A stretch of 35,478 nucleotides of DNA from Candidatus Aegiribacteria sp. (GTDB taxonomy: Bacteria > Fermentibacterota > Fermentibacteria > Fermentibacterales > JCC-6): positions 1 through 35,478 of the forward strand of contig JAIOQY010000084.1 of the NCBI GenBank assembly GCA_021108435.1, in the 5' to 3' direction. The position numbers were made by a program, and so were the translations under genes. A model generated the notes under the pieces. That model saw only the letters and a program-made list of their open reading frames with translations, was not told where the DNA came from and searched no databases. This document shows, in pieces, positions 8,358-17,178 of this stretch. Numbering within the stretch: position 1 is the stretch's first letter; each line of letters starts with the position of its first letter.

Positions 8358-9230
8358 TCAGCAGACATATCCGAATTCAACCAGATCACTCTGGTTGCCG
8401 GGCCAGGATTCTCTGACTTTAACCCAGAGATCAAGATACATCGGTCTTTCAAGAATCTTTGAAGCTCCCTCTGCCGCTATATCGGCTATGTTCTGAAGCA
8501 TCGCTCCTTTTCTGCCGATAACCACGCCTTTATTTGAATGTTTCGCAACATGCAGATTAGCTCTGACATATCTTTTTTCATCACGAATAGAAAACTCTTC
8601 AATCTGCACTGCTGTAGTATTAGCTACATCAGAAGGAAGAACACTGAAAAGGCTTATCCTGATCTGCTCGCTGACAAGGAATCTCTCCGAATGGAGAGAT
8701 GTACAACCTTCGGGAAACAATCTGCCGCGGTCGGGAATGTAGCCTGCAATAACTTTTCGCAGTCTGTATGCGCTTTCCAGGCAAGGAGAACATACAGGTA
8801 CAATTTCCTGAAAACTGCCGAACATGGCAATCTGATTGATAAAAGCACTATGCAGATATCTTGGGAAACAGTCAATAAATGTTGGAGCGATAATTAGCGG
8901 AATAGGGGCTATCTCGTCAATAAACTCCCTTACTCTGTTTGATTTGAGCTGAGAGGACAGATCTGTAGAATTGATTGTCAGGCATATGACATCCATCCCA
9001 CTGAAAAACACCGCATCATCAAATACTTCAATCGGTGGCGTATCAATAAAACAGATCTGTGAGTCATCATTCATATATATGCTGGAGATCGGGACTCTGG
9101 TTGTTCCTTTGTGCACGTGGGAAGGCGATATTTTTCTTTCGGTAAGCGTGTTGATCAGAGTCGATTTACCGGAATTCGTCAGACCGGCTATCGCAACATA
9201 TCCTGCTTTGATTTCAGAATCGGATTTCAC
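8358..9230 (-). CDS. era: Era-type GTPase with degenerate G3 and G4 motifs
   Basis: Era binds the 3' end of 16S rRNA through a KH domain and acts in 30S maturation. Here G1 is intact (GLTNSGKST, 16-24), a G2 Thr is present ('KGTTR', 41-45) and the C-terminal KH domain has its GxxG loop (VIGRKG, 237-242). The G3 motif is DTPP (63-66) instead of DTPG, and the guanine-specifying NKxD is missing: the aligned position reads 'APTFID' (115-120). Nucleotide binding or specificity may be changed. The GTG start overlaps the upstream beta-propeller gene's stop as GTGA. Era identity rests on architecture and KH domain; activity is uncertain. Confidence 0.88.
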   Translation of the reverse strand: MKSDSEIKAGYVAIAGLTNSGKSTLINTLTERKISPSHVHKGTTRVPISSIYMNDDSQICFIDTPPIEVFDDAVFFSGMDVICLTINSTDLSSQLKSNRVREFIDEIAPIPLIIAPTFIDCFPRYLHSAFINQIAMFGSFQEIVPVCSPCLESAYRLRKVIAGYIPDRGRLFPEGCTSLHSERFLVSEQIRISLFSVLPSDVANTTAVQIEEFSIRDEKRYVRANLHVAKHSNKGVVIGRKGAMLQNIADIAAEGASKILERPMYLDLWVKVRESWPGNQSDLVEFGYVC

Positions 9231-10588
9231 TGACCTGTTACCTCTGTTTCCGGAATTATCTCAGTGGATACTTCCTCTATCTCTTCTTCTATCTCCACAG
9301 TTCCGGTAATGGCGAAAAATTCGCCTGATGAATTGCCATAATATAGAATTGAATTCGCAAGCAGAGGAGCTGTACCGGAATAACCATTCATTTCCAGAGA
9401 ATCAAGTTTCACTCCTGTGTTCAGGTCAATCAAGTGTAACCGCTGATCGTCACAGGAAACGTATATACAATTATCTCCGGCAACAGGCGGCAACTGCAGC
9501 CAATTCTCGAATTCCTGCTCCCAAAGCATATTCCCGGTTGATGAATTCAGTGCTACCAGTCTGCCATCGTTTGTTCCGATAAGAACGATATTATTCCTCG
9601 TAATAACCGGACGCGCAAGAACACATCTCGTGGGACTATCCACTATATCAGTCTCCCAGAGCAACTCTCCCCCCGTTACTGTCAGCTTCCTGACTAGACC
9701 ATCAGAGAAACCTGCATATATACCGGTACTGTCAGCAGATGGAGAAGATGCCTGCCTGCCGTATTCTCTAATCCACAGTCTATTGCCTTCAGTGTCAAAC
9801 ACTGCGATCTTCCCGCTCTCAGTTGAAAACACCGCCAGGGAATCTATAATTGCCGGACCAAGGACTATTCCGCCAATTTCACTTTCCCAGACAAGTTCCC
9901 CGTCATCCGCGTACAAAGCACATATCTTACCCATTGAGTTTCCGGATAGTATCAGGGAATCGGCAAGTATGCCAACACTGCAGAAGACATGATAACCGAG
10001 CCCTGTTGACCAGCGTTTACTGCCTGACGTCCTGTCCAGAGCATAGATAATTCCATCCTGACCGCCAAAATACACCAGGGCGGAATCAACCGCAGGTTCA
10101 CCGCAAATTCCGCATACTGTGCTGAAAGACCAGAGTATAGACCCATTCAGAGCATTTACCGCTCTTAGAAGTCCATCATTGCATCCGAAATACAATACGT
10201 TTTCGAGTATAGCCGGAGAGGAGAAGAATTCTCTACCCCCGTTTGACCGCAACCGCCAGAGTGTATCAAATGGTGCGATGATATCCGGTCCCCATGCTGC
10301 ATTGCCATAAGAACATCCTCTTGCCTGCAGCCATATTTCAGGAAGCTCTATTACATCGCTCATAGCATCAGGAGGAGCCAGACTGTCAATCTGTGCTGAA
10401 TCACCGGGAAATACCTGCAGTTCTTCATCGTGTTTTCCGTTACCTCCTGAATAGAAAACGGTTGAAAACAGAAAAAGAATGATAAGAGTGAAAATCAGAG
10501 TGATACCGATAATCATATTCTGTTTGTTTCCGCGATTCTCAATGATGTGCGTATCGTTTTCAGTCTGAATATGCGATTTAAGTATCAA
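9227..10588 (-). CDS. Membrane-anchored PQQ-type beta-propeller protein
   Basis: The 453-residue protein starts with a short cytoplasmic tail, one transmembrane helix (about 25-46) and then a large extracytoplasmic domain. At least seven repeats follow the PQQ-like blade pattern: 'VYFGGQDGIIYALDRTSGSKRW', in part, and similar 'G..DG.v.ALd..tG...W' units. The fold resembles BamB, but BamB is a lipoprotein, so I do not assign it. A Glu-rich tail follows the propeller. It likely acts as a protein-binding scaffold in the envelope. The start is TTG with AAAGG upstream, 10 bases after the L,D-transpeptidase gene. Confidence 0.85.
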   Translation of the reverse strand: MILKSHIQTENDTHIIENRGNKQNMIIGITLIFTLIILFLFSTVFYSGGNGKHDEELQVFPGDSAQIDSLAPPDAMSDVIELPEIWLQARGCSYGNAAWGPDIIAPFDTLWRLRSNGGREFFSSPAILENVLYFGCNDGLLRAVNALNGSILWSFSTVCGICGEPAVDSALVYFGGQDGIIYALDRTSGSKRWSTGLGYHVFCSVGILADSLILSGNSMGKICALYADDGELVWESEIGGIVLGPAIIDSLAVFSTESGKIAVFDTEGNRLWIREYGRQASSPSADSTGIYAGFSDGLVRKLTVTGGELLWETDIVDSPTRCVLARPVITRNNIVLIGTNDGRLVALNSSTGNMLWEQEFENWLQLPPVAGDNCIYVSCDDQRLHLIDLNTGVKLDSLEMNGYSGTAPLLANSILYYGNSSGEFFAITGTVEIEEEIEEVSTEIIPETEVTGQ

Positions 10589-10598
10589 AGCAAACCTT

Positions 10599-11405
10599 TC
10601 AGTAAATAATTACGGGAGCACCCACCGGAAGTGTTCTGAATATAGCCTCAAGATCAGCGTTGCCCATTCTTATGCACCCATGGCTTATATTTCTGCCTCT
10701 GCCGACACCGTAATGAATCAGAATTCCTCCACCAAGATCGATCTTGTACTCACCCAGCACGCCAGGCACCTTCTGAACCCAGATCCTCTCCTCTGCTGAG
10801 AGAGAATCACGATAATATACTATCTGATCATCCCAGGATAATGTATCTGGTATGACGACATACTCATCAGGCTCAGGTGGAGTGAGATTCATTTCCTGCC
10901 AGTACCAGTCCGGCCTGTACCAGTAAGGATTCTCCCCGATTTTGACAACATATCGGAGGCCTCTTGGTGTGCTGAAATTCCATACTGCTCCTGAATCGTT
11001 GTTTGTCCAGCCTTTTCCGGTTCCGCAGTAACCGGATCTTATCAGAATTTCCTCCCCGTTGCCGAAACTCCATCTCAGATGAAATCTATTCTGTCTGGTA
11101 TCAATAAGAAGGTAGTGCCCGTAGTAGCTGTTCCTCAGTTCATTTTCCCGCAGTCTGGCGTGAAGCGAGTCCGCCCTTTGAATGAGTTCATCAAGGGAAT
11201 ACTCCTTTGCCAGAAAGAAAGTGTTCACATCGGCCAGCGTATCACGCTCAGAACTCACGCGCTGGAGCTCGTTATCAGTGATATGAAATTCGTATTGGAC
11301 CGCCTGTAGCCTTCTGGAAAGCTGATCTGCGTTGATAAGACTGACTGCGAATCCGACTGTCAGAACTCCTGCAAGCGACAATAGAGCGGTTTTCAGTGAG
11401 TTCAT
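10599..11405 (-). CDS. L,D-transpeptidase (YkuD domain)
   Basis: L,D-transpeptidases make 3-3 cross-links in peptidoglycan or attach proteins to it. The 268-residue protein has an N-terminal membrane helix (about 5-24), a helical/coiled-coil stretch (about 28-92) and a C-terminal YkuD domain. The catalytic signature is near 231-246: a His in 'IHYGVGRG' and then 'SHGCIRMGN' with the nucleophilic Cys. The coiled coil suggests membrane-tethered reach into the cell wall. It lies directly downstream of an M15-type peptidase gene, so the two probably act together on peptidoglycan. RBS AAAGGGA precedes the ATG. Confidence 0.93.
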   Translation of the reverse strand: MNSLKTALLSLAGVLTVGFAVSLINADQLSRRLQAVQYEFHITDNELQRVSSERDTLADVNTFFLAKEYSLDELIQRADSLHARLRENELRNSYYGHYLLIDTRQNRFHLRWSFGNGEEILIRSGYCGTGKGWTNNDSGAVWNFSTPRGLRYVVKIGENPYWYRPDWYWQEMNLTPPEPDEYVVIPDTLSWDDQIVYYRDSLSAEERIWVQKVPGVLGEYKIDLGGGILIHYGVGRGRNISHGCIRMGNADLEAIFRTLPVGAPVIIY

Positions 11406-11415
11406 CCAGTCCCTT

Positions 11416-12345
11416 TCAGATTACCGGATCGGATACCAGAGTTCTGGCCGTCGGCCAGGATGCTCTGCTGCCACGGATATCAATATGAACAAAAGGACCA
11501 TGAGTGGAAATCCATCTGTACGCCGAAGCTCCGCCGGAGACAACATGTCCCTCAGTCTCGAGAATCCGGACAATTTCAACAAGGTACTCCCCGTCGTATA
11601 CATCAACTCGCTTGTTCCGATCAATATCATCCATGAGGTTATTAGATGGCCAGCTCTCAATCCAGACATCAGCAGCCTGTCCGTAAAGGTGAAGACTCTC
11701 TGTAGTTTCGTTACCAATTGAGGCATTATATGCCGGAGTTCTGAACCCACTGATGTTATGTATATCTGAAGCCTGTGGATAAACCTCCTTTACAGCAGCA
11801 AGCACCGCTTCGAGCTTATCGGCTAATCTTAGATCGAAAGCCATGTACTGAGGGTAATTGCCCTCAACATGACAGAGAAATTGCCCAATCGTAAGATGTG
11901 TGGATATTCTGGCGCCTGATGTTCCAGGTGTCAGCTCTATGAAACAGGCTGGTTTGCTTCTGCTGGAATTGCCGTCTCCATAGCTTCCAATAGGATAGGA
12001 ATTCAGCGTTGTTGTTCTCCACCTGCATGATTCCACCGGGATTATAATCGTATACTTCTCAGTAAGACTGTCACAGCTTATATCAATATAGTAGATGCCG
12101 TGGCTTCTCGGAGCTCTCCAGCCAAAGGTATTACCCTCTCCCCTTGCAGGCTCACCGACTGAAACAAACCAGACCGTATTCTCATCTTCTGATGAAAGCG
12201 TGACAGAATCACCGGGCATGACGACGAATGCCAGTCTGTCTTGAGGAAGATGTCTTCCATTCACGGATAGCCCATGTGCGGGGGATGTTGGAGATGGATC
12301 ATCAGATATTGAAAACAGCATCATCCAAATTATCAGCCAGTACAA
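11416..12345 (-). CDS. Exported M15-family (Peptidase_M15_3-like) peptidase
   Basis: This 309-residue protein begins with a short hydrophobic signal segment, then an Ig-like N-terminal domain (about 20-100) and a C-terminal metallopeptidase domain. The second part shows 'SGFRTPAYNASIG', 'HLYGQAADV' and 'VHIDIRG', matching the zinc-binding His, Asp and His of M15-type DD-carboxypeptidases. The likely substrate is a peptidoglycan stem peptide. The start is TTG with GAGAGGA seven bases upstream; no better in-frame start exists. It is followed after 10 bases by the L,D-transpeptidase. The catalytic class is well supported; exact bond specificity is not. Confidence 0.85.
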   Translation of the reverse strand: MYWLIIWMMLFSISDDPSPTSPAHGLSVNGRHLPQDRLAFVVMPGDSVTLSSEDENTVWFVSVGEPARGEGNTFGWRAPRSHGIYYIDISCDSLTEKYTIIIPVESCRWRTTTLNSYPIGSYGDGNSSRSKPACFIELTPGTSGARISTHLTIGQFLCHVEGNYPQYMAFDLRLADKLEAVLAAVKEVYPQASDIHNISGFRTPAYNASIGNETTESLHLYGQAADVWIESWPSNNLMDDIDRNKRVDVYDGEYLVEIVRILETEGHVVSGGASAYRWISTHGPFVHIDIRGSRASWPTARTLVSDPVI

Positions 12346-12388
12346 TTCATTATCCTCTCTGTATACTCTTCAATTTCATTGAGATCGT

Positions 12389-13027
12389 CTAATTCTCTTT
12401 CCTTAATATACGTCTTCCATCATGTGAGAGAACTCCCGAGCAGTGAAGTTTTACAGCTTCTGAATAAGCGATATGCTCCTGCTTGAGTATTCGAGCGGCA
12501 AGACTGTCTTCAGTATCATCATCCAGCACCGGAACCGTTCTCTGAAGAATTACCGGGCCAGTATCAGTTCCTGAATCGACATAATGAACCGTGCATCCGG
12601 ATACTCTTACCCCGTAATCCAGAGCCTGCCTCTGTGAATTCAAACCTGGAAATGAAGGCAGCAGCGAAGGGTGAATATTCATTATTCTTCCTGCAAATGT
12701 TTCAAGAACTGGACCTTTCAGGATTCTCATAAGACCGGCAAGACATACAAGTCCTATCCCTCTGTCAAGCATGAGGTCTGCCCATTGCTTCTCTTCATCC
12801 AGTCCGAATCTTGTGCGGTAGTTGCCTGGATACATATACAGAGCCTCTACATCAAGGTCCGACGCTCTATTCAGAGCGGGTGCTTCAGAGTTGTCCGAAA
12901 TGAGAAGAGTCACTCTTCCATGTCCTGTATCGCCTCTGCATAGAGCTTCAAAATTAGATCCTCTTCCCGAAGCAAGAACAGCGATCTTCCGTATATCATT
13001 CCGATTATCCGATCCGCTATGGATCAT
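12389..13027 (-). CDS. purN: Phosphoribosylglycinamide formyltransferase
   Basis: PurN transfers a formyl group from 10-formyl-THF to GAR in purine synthesis. The 212-residue protein has the N-terminal 'VLASGRGSNFEAL' phosphate-binding loop (about 17-29), the formyl-transfer signature 'NIHPSLLPSFPGL' (about 117-129, with catalytic Asn and His) and 'VDSGTDTGPVI' with the catalytic Asp. Length is normal. The start ATG overlaps the upstream gene's TGA as TGATG. No other purine genes are nearby, so its location in an envelope-gene run is unusual. Confidence 0.95.
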   Translation of the reverse strand: MIHSGSDNRNDIRKIAVLASGRGSNFEALCRGDTGHGRVTLLISDNSEAPALNRASDLDVEALYMYPGNYRTRFGLDEEKQWADLMLDRGIGLVCLAGLMRILKGPVLETFAGRIMNIHPSLLPSFPGLNSQRQALDYGVRVSGCTVHYVDSGTDTGPVILQRTVPVLDDDTEDSLAARILKQEHIAYSEAVKLHCSGVLSHDGRRILRKEN

Positions 13028-14268
13028 CAGTCTCCACCCTCCTCTTCCCCGGCTCTTCTCGGCGGGCTGTCATTGAATATCCAGGTGATCCCGAAGGTAT
13101 AACTGCGATAATCATCAAGGATATCTTCAACGGCAAAAATGAATGCAAATTTCCCCAATGTAAACAACGACTTAAGATCCATGGTTCCGCTGGTATGATC
13201 ATGAGCGTTTAGAAGATCCCATGTCACACCTCCATGAATCCTTCCGGAAGCTCCCCATCTAACGGATGGCATGACAGTGCCGGCGAATCTAATGGTATCT
13301 TCTTTCAGTGATACTCCACTGTGAAGATATCCGAATCCTGTGGTACAAATTGTCTGTAAGCCACCTTCAATACCACCTGAGTTGATACTCAGATTCAATT
13401 CCACTGGTCCTGCTCCAGCAATTCCGATAAATGAAATATCTGAACCGGGAGGTAGAACTGCTCCTGCCTGAATATCAAGAAAACCATACCGGGCAATCAG
13501 TCCTGCTGTGCCTCCGATAGAAAACTCATCCTGTGAATCTGTGATATCCGTTCTGAGTATGGTCGTCATTCCCTGAAATGGAAACTCCAGCCTCATATGC
13601 CCTTCAACCATCTGCATTTCATTGTCTGAGAGGCTCCCTGCCGCACCGGTCTGGAACAGAACCCCTCCAAAATGAGTGCTGTAGGAACCAAGAAGTTCCC
13701 ATTGTCTTCCTCCGGCATTAAGATGAACAAATGACAATCGTGAAAAACAATTTCCAGGGTTCCAGGAAGACCATAGAGTATAGCCGTCTTCAGTAGTCTG
13801 CCATCCTCTTCCTCCCAGAACAATATTGCCCCGGCTAATCGTATATCTCTGGTTCTTCAGAGTATCCTCCCGGGAAAGGGAGAAATCTATAAGTAGATCA
13901 GCTGGAAGCGGTCTCCTGAGATAAGCGGTGTACCTGTTCTGCTGAGACGTATTTTCAAGAAGACCAATACCACTGGAATATGAACTATCCGGAACCGCGG
14001 AGGATTCGAAATCTATCTCCCATTTTCCATTACCCCACAAACCTGCTTCCAGAGGGCTTCGAATGGTTACCGATTCAAAAGACCCCCATCCAGGGAAAGG
14101 TTCGTGTCCCCATATTAATAAAGGAGTACCGTCCCGCAACATTCGCGAAGGCCATCCAAGCATCTCTGAGCATGTCCATGAATAAACCGACGAAGTTTCC
14201 ATGATATCCTCAGGGGCAGGCCGCATCACAGGCAGAGCAATCAATGAAGCAAGGATAATTACACTCAT
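13027..14268 (-). CDS. Exported protein, predicted outer-membrane beta-barrel type
   Basis: I do not recognise a family in this 413-residue protein. It begins with a hydrophobic signal-like stretch ending near residue 15 and is then made of alternating polar/hydrophobic segments rich in Gly, Ser and aromatic residues. Near the C-terminus 'SYTFGITWIF' is a typical final beta-strand, though an acidic tail of ~15 residues follows. The pattern suggests an outer-membrane barrel. It sits between pgi and purN with one-base TGATG-type overlaps on both sides, so it is co-translated with them. Function is unknown. Confidence 0.7.
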   Translation of the reverse strand: MSVIILASLIALPVMRPAPEDIMETSSVYSWTCSEMLGWPSRMLRDGTPLLIWGHEPFPGWGSFESVTIRSPLEAGLWGNGKWEIDFESSAVPDSSYSSGIGLLENTSQQNRYTAYLRRPLPADLLIDFSLSREDTLKNQRYTISRGNIVLGGRGWQTTEDGYTLWSSWNPGNCFSRLSFVHLNAGGRQWELLGSYSTHFGGVLFQTGAAGSLSDNEMQMVEGHMRLEFPFQGMTTILRTDITDSQDEFSIGGTAGLIARYGFLDIQAGAVLPPGSDISFIGIAGAGPVELNLSINSGGIEGGLQTICTTGFGYLHSGVSLKEDTIRFAGTVMPSVRWGASGRIHGGVTWDLLNAHDHTSGTMDLKSLFTLGKFAFIFAVEDILDDYRSYTFGITWIFNDSPPRRAGEEEGGD

Positions 14269-15527
14269 CAGATGTTATATCCAGATCGGTTCATTGCTTT
14301 GTATATCAGCACTTTACAGCGCTCAACCCCTGGTTGATCAAAAGGATTGATATTCAGCGCCAGTCCGGTGAGTACAGTCGCTATCTCCAGGGACATTAAT
14401 AGCTCACCAAGAGAATACTCATCAAGAGATTGCATTGAAAGATAGCTTACGGGAATGCCGACCTCTTCAAGCGCTGCTCCGGTAGCTTCCGCTTCAGCAA
14501 GTCGAAGCTCATCCGGAGTTCGACCCTCAAGATATGCAATGGAAGGGTAGTCATTAAACCCACCTGGAATCCGTGCTGCGTCACTGTCTTCCGGAGTAGT
14601 TAGAACAGTCACTGTTTTATCCCTTGGCCCCTCCGCGAATAACTGCACCAGTGAATGCTGATCAGCAGGTCCACGGCAGGTCAGAGGCGTCTGGCCTATA
14701 AATAAATCATTCCCGGAAAGATCGGTCTTCTTGCCTAGACTTTCACCCCAGAGCTGAGCAAACCATTGTGCAGTATCGTACAGTCTATCATCATAGGGGA
14801 AGAATACATGTACAGGACAGGTGTTGAAATTATGAAGGTATCCTGCCGATATCCTCGCGGTTAAGCTTTCTGACCCATTCTTGAAGAAATCTTCAGTGAC
14901 AACCTCCGCTCCATGCAGAAGAGACTTGACATCGATTCCTTCAAATGCTGCAGGAAACAATCCGACAGGACTGAGAACACTGAATCTGCCGCCGACGGAA
15001 GGCGGCACCGGCAGTGAATTCCAGGTTCTGTCATGTGCAAGTCTCCTCAGATCACCTCTGACGGGATCTGTAATCGCTATAATTCTGCTGTCAGCATTCC
15101 TGGATTTCCTAAGCCACCTGTACAACGTAAGGAATATTGCCATAGTCTCAGCAGTACCGCCGGATTTGGTTATCACAGTAAGTGCCGTTGAATCCGGGTC
15201 ACAGCTGGAAACGAGCTTTTTCAGCATACGTGAATCAGGTGAATCGACTACTGATACCACGGATTGGGATTTCTCCATTGCGCTTAAAAGGGCTCTCAGA
15301 CCAAGTGATGATCCTCCGATTCCGCAAACGATCATCCTGTCAGAAGATTTTTGTATTTCATGCACAAGGTCAAGAGTTTCATGAAGAAGCGCAGTATCTT
15401 CCGGGAGTTCCATAAATCCCAGTTTTCCGTCCTCCAGCCATTTGTCAAAACGCTTTAAAACTTCTTCAGGGAGTGGATTAAAATCAAAAGACGTTCTGTA
15501 ATTAAGCATCGGTGCTCCGGTATTCAA
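14268..15527 (-). CDS. pgi: Glucose-6-phosphate isomerase (short bacterial type)
   Basis: This enzyme interconverts glucose 6-phosphate and fructose 6-phosphate. The 419-residue form is the compact type found in Firmicutes, Thermotoga and related bacteria. Visible blocks are 'GIGGSSLGLRAL' (about 69-80), the sugar-phosphate-binding 'ITKSGGTAETM', 'GGRFSVLSPVGL', 'WGESLGKK' with the catalytic Glu, 'DQHSLVQLF' with the catalytic His and 'FDQPGVE' near the C-terminus. The start is TTG behind GGAGA; an ATG six codons on is an alternative. The TGA overlaps the next gene's ATG. Confidence 0.95.
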   Translation of the reverse strand: MNTGAPMLNYRTSFDFNPLPEEVLKRFDKWLEDGKLGFMELPEDTALLHETLDLVHEIQKSSDRMIVCGIGGSSLGLRALLSAMEKSQSVVSVVDSPDSRMLKKLVSSCDPDSTALTVITKSGGTAETMAIFLTLYRWLRKSRNADSRIIAITDPVRGDLRRLAHDRTWNSLPVPPSVGGRFSVLSPVGLFPAAFEGIDVKSLLHGAEVVTEDFFKNGSESLTARISAGYLHNFNTCPVHVFFPYDDRLYDTAQWFAQLWGESLGKKTDLSGNDLFIGQTPLTCRGPADQHSLVQLFAEGPRDKTVTVLTTPEDSDAARIPGGFNDYPSIAYLEGRTPDELRLAEAEATGAALEEVGIPVSYLSMQSLDEYSLGELLMSLEIATVLTGLALNINPFDQPGVERCKVLIYKAMNRSGYNI

Positions 15528-15540
15528 GAATTATCTCCAT

Positions 15541-16410
15541 TCATCTCTCTGCCCAGGTGACAAGTTCTGAGCAAACAGGTTTGCTCACCTGGATAATAAT
15601 CAGTCCATTTGTCATAATTCCAGACCGCAATACTGATATTGTATCGTTATCTGCAGTAATAAGATAGCTGTCCAGATCATTTTCAAATACGGTTTCTCTT
15701 GGAACTGCCGCATACATTGAAAATTCGTCGTCACTTCCTGACAGTACCCCCGAATATACAGCCAGGCAATCATTCTGTTCAACAAAGCTCATCTCCCCTG
15801 CGCTCAGCGGCCATCTGTCAATAGTACAGTTATCCGGAGGGTATACAAGAAATACAGAACTGCTCTCAACGGATATTTCCGCCAGAACATCACCTGGCCT
15901 GATGTTCTGCCCTTCAGTGATGTTGATATTTATCAATATTCCATCAAGCACTGACAGGAATACACTGTTCTCAAAGGATGAAATGGAATCAAGCAGCAGT
16001 GAAAGACTGTCGACTCTATTCAGAAACATCGTATCCATGGGAGTGGAGTGTGAAAGCGCAAGGGCAACATCAAGCTCCATCGAAAGTCTTTCCTGCTCCA
16101 CAACACGAAGCCCCTCAAGAAGAAACAGCAGAGTGTCACCTTCAGCAACTTCCTGCCGGGCTGACACGAGAATATCTGAGATAACTGCTGATCCCTCGCC
16201 AAACCAGTGAAGGGGCAGTGTATCAGGTGGAGCAATCTTTACAGTAAATCCGGTAACAGTAAATGCTTCAGCAAAAACCGGATCACTCATACCTTGATCA
16301 GCCTGCTCTGCTGACTTCTCCTGACCTCCGCAACATGCGATCATGATCAGAAATAATATCAATATCATCGTCTGCACTGGACAATCAGAAGAATGATTAG
16401 TACTTTTCAC
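15541..16410 (-). CDS. HlyD-like periplasmic adaptor lipoprotein
   Basis: The 289-residue protein has a GTG start, a signal segment ending in a lipobox-like 'LIMIACCGG' (about 19-27) and a layout like membrane fusion proteins. A first lipoyl half ('VSARQEVAEGDTLLFL', about 82-97) is followed by a helical hairpin (about 104-150) and a second lipoyl half ('DGILININITEGQNIRPGDVLAEI'; key part 'EGQNIRPGDVL'), then a beta-rich C-terminal part. Such adaptors link inner-membrane transporters to outer-membrane channels, but no transporter gene is adjacent here. It is the first gene of the long minus-strand run. Confidence 0.75.
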   Translation of the reverse strand: MKSTNHSSDCPVQTMILILFLIMIACCGGQEKSAEQADQGMSDPVFAEAFTVTGFTVKIAPPDTLPLHWFGEGSAVISDILVSARQEVAEGDTLLFLLEGLRVVEQERLSMELDVALALSHSTPMDTMFLNRVDSLSLLLDSISSFENSVFLSVLDGILININITEGQNIRPGDVLAEISVESSSVFLVYPPDNCTIDRWPLSAGEMSFVEQNDCLAVYSGVLSGSDDEFSMYAAVPRETVFENDLDSYLITADNDTISVLRSGIMTNGLIIIQVSKPVCSELVTWAER

Positions 16411-16458
16411 TGATTCTATCGGCTCCTCGTAAAATAACTCATTCAGGAAAGAAGAAAT
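16411..16458. promoter_or_regulatory. Divergent intergenic region
   Basis: Only 48 bases separate the GTG of the HlyD-like lipoprotein (minus) from the ATG of the plus-strand lipoprotein. It carries AGGAAAG as ribosome-binding site for the plus gene and AGGAG for the minus gene. At least one promoter must overlap coding sequence or be compact; I could not pick out convincing -35/-10 boxes. Confidence 0.4.
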
Positions 16459-17178
16459 ATGAAATCCTGGTTCTTCACAATCATTATAACAGCAGTTGCA
16501 GTTGTCATGCTCTCAATACAGGGTTGTGGTGAAACCAGAACCTCTGGATTCTATGCCGGTCATGTAACAACTCAATCAACTCCGCGTGATACAACCGAAT
16601 CAAATACCCAGATAGTATATACAACGTCACCTCAGCTCGATGACACGCTGCTCAACTGCACTTTTGACAATCTTCTCACGAAACCTTTCGGTTCTTCATG
16701 TCGTTACGAAGTCTACCACGGTTCCATGCATATCGACAACTCCGTATTTCGTGATCCTGTCGTACTCCTGTCAACGGCAGGTCTTCTTGATGACGGTCTT
16801 GTCGAAGCGCAGTTCGATCTTGTGGAAGCCGCTGCTCATTGTATTGTAGGCCTGGTTATTGGAGCCGAATCCACCGGAGATTTGATTCTTCTCGGAGCAA
16901 ACTCCAGAGGACAGTACACCGTTCAGAGATGTATCAACGGACTCTGGCTTCCCGTTATGGGAATGGAAGCTTTCGAATCAAGCAGACTTATGCCATACAG
17001 TCTGCCAGGCGTTGAAATATCAGCCCTTGTTCACGGCAACTACATCGATTTAAGAGTAAACGGTCAGCTGATTCAGGTTGTACGGACTACACTGCCGGCT
17101 CTGGGTCAGGTTGGTGTCTTTGTTGATGGATATGTCAACGCGTCCCTTGACCGATTCACTGTGATTCCATCGCAATGA
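16459..17178 (+). CDS. Lipoprotein with laminin-G/DUF1080-like fold
   Basis: The 239-residue product has a clear lipoprotein signal (hydrophobic 5-20, lipobox 'SIQGC' with Cys at about 23). The rest has the beta-sandwich pattern of concanavalin-like domains, including 'YIDLRVNGQLIQVV', 'LGQVGVFVDGY' and 'ASLDRFTVIP', as in 3-keto-disaccharide hydrolase/DUF1080 and other glycan-binding domains. I infer carbohydrate binding. RBS AGGAAAG precedes the ATG. The stop overlaps the start of the deacetylase gene by four bases (ATGA), so the two form a unit. Confidence 0.7.
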   Translation: MKSWFFTIIITAVAVVMLSIQGCGETRTSGFYAGHVTTQSTPRDTTESNTQIVYTTSPQLDDTLLNCTFDNLLTKPFGSSCRYEVYHGSMHIDNSVFRDPVVLLSTAGLLDDGLVEAQFDLVEAAAHCIVGLVIGAESTGDLILLGANSRGQYTVQRCINGLWLPVMGMEAFESSRLMPYSLPGVEISALVHGNYIDLRVNGQLIQVVRTTLPALGQVGVFVDGYVNASLDRFTVIPSQ

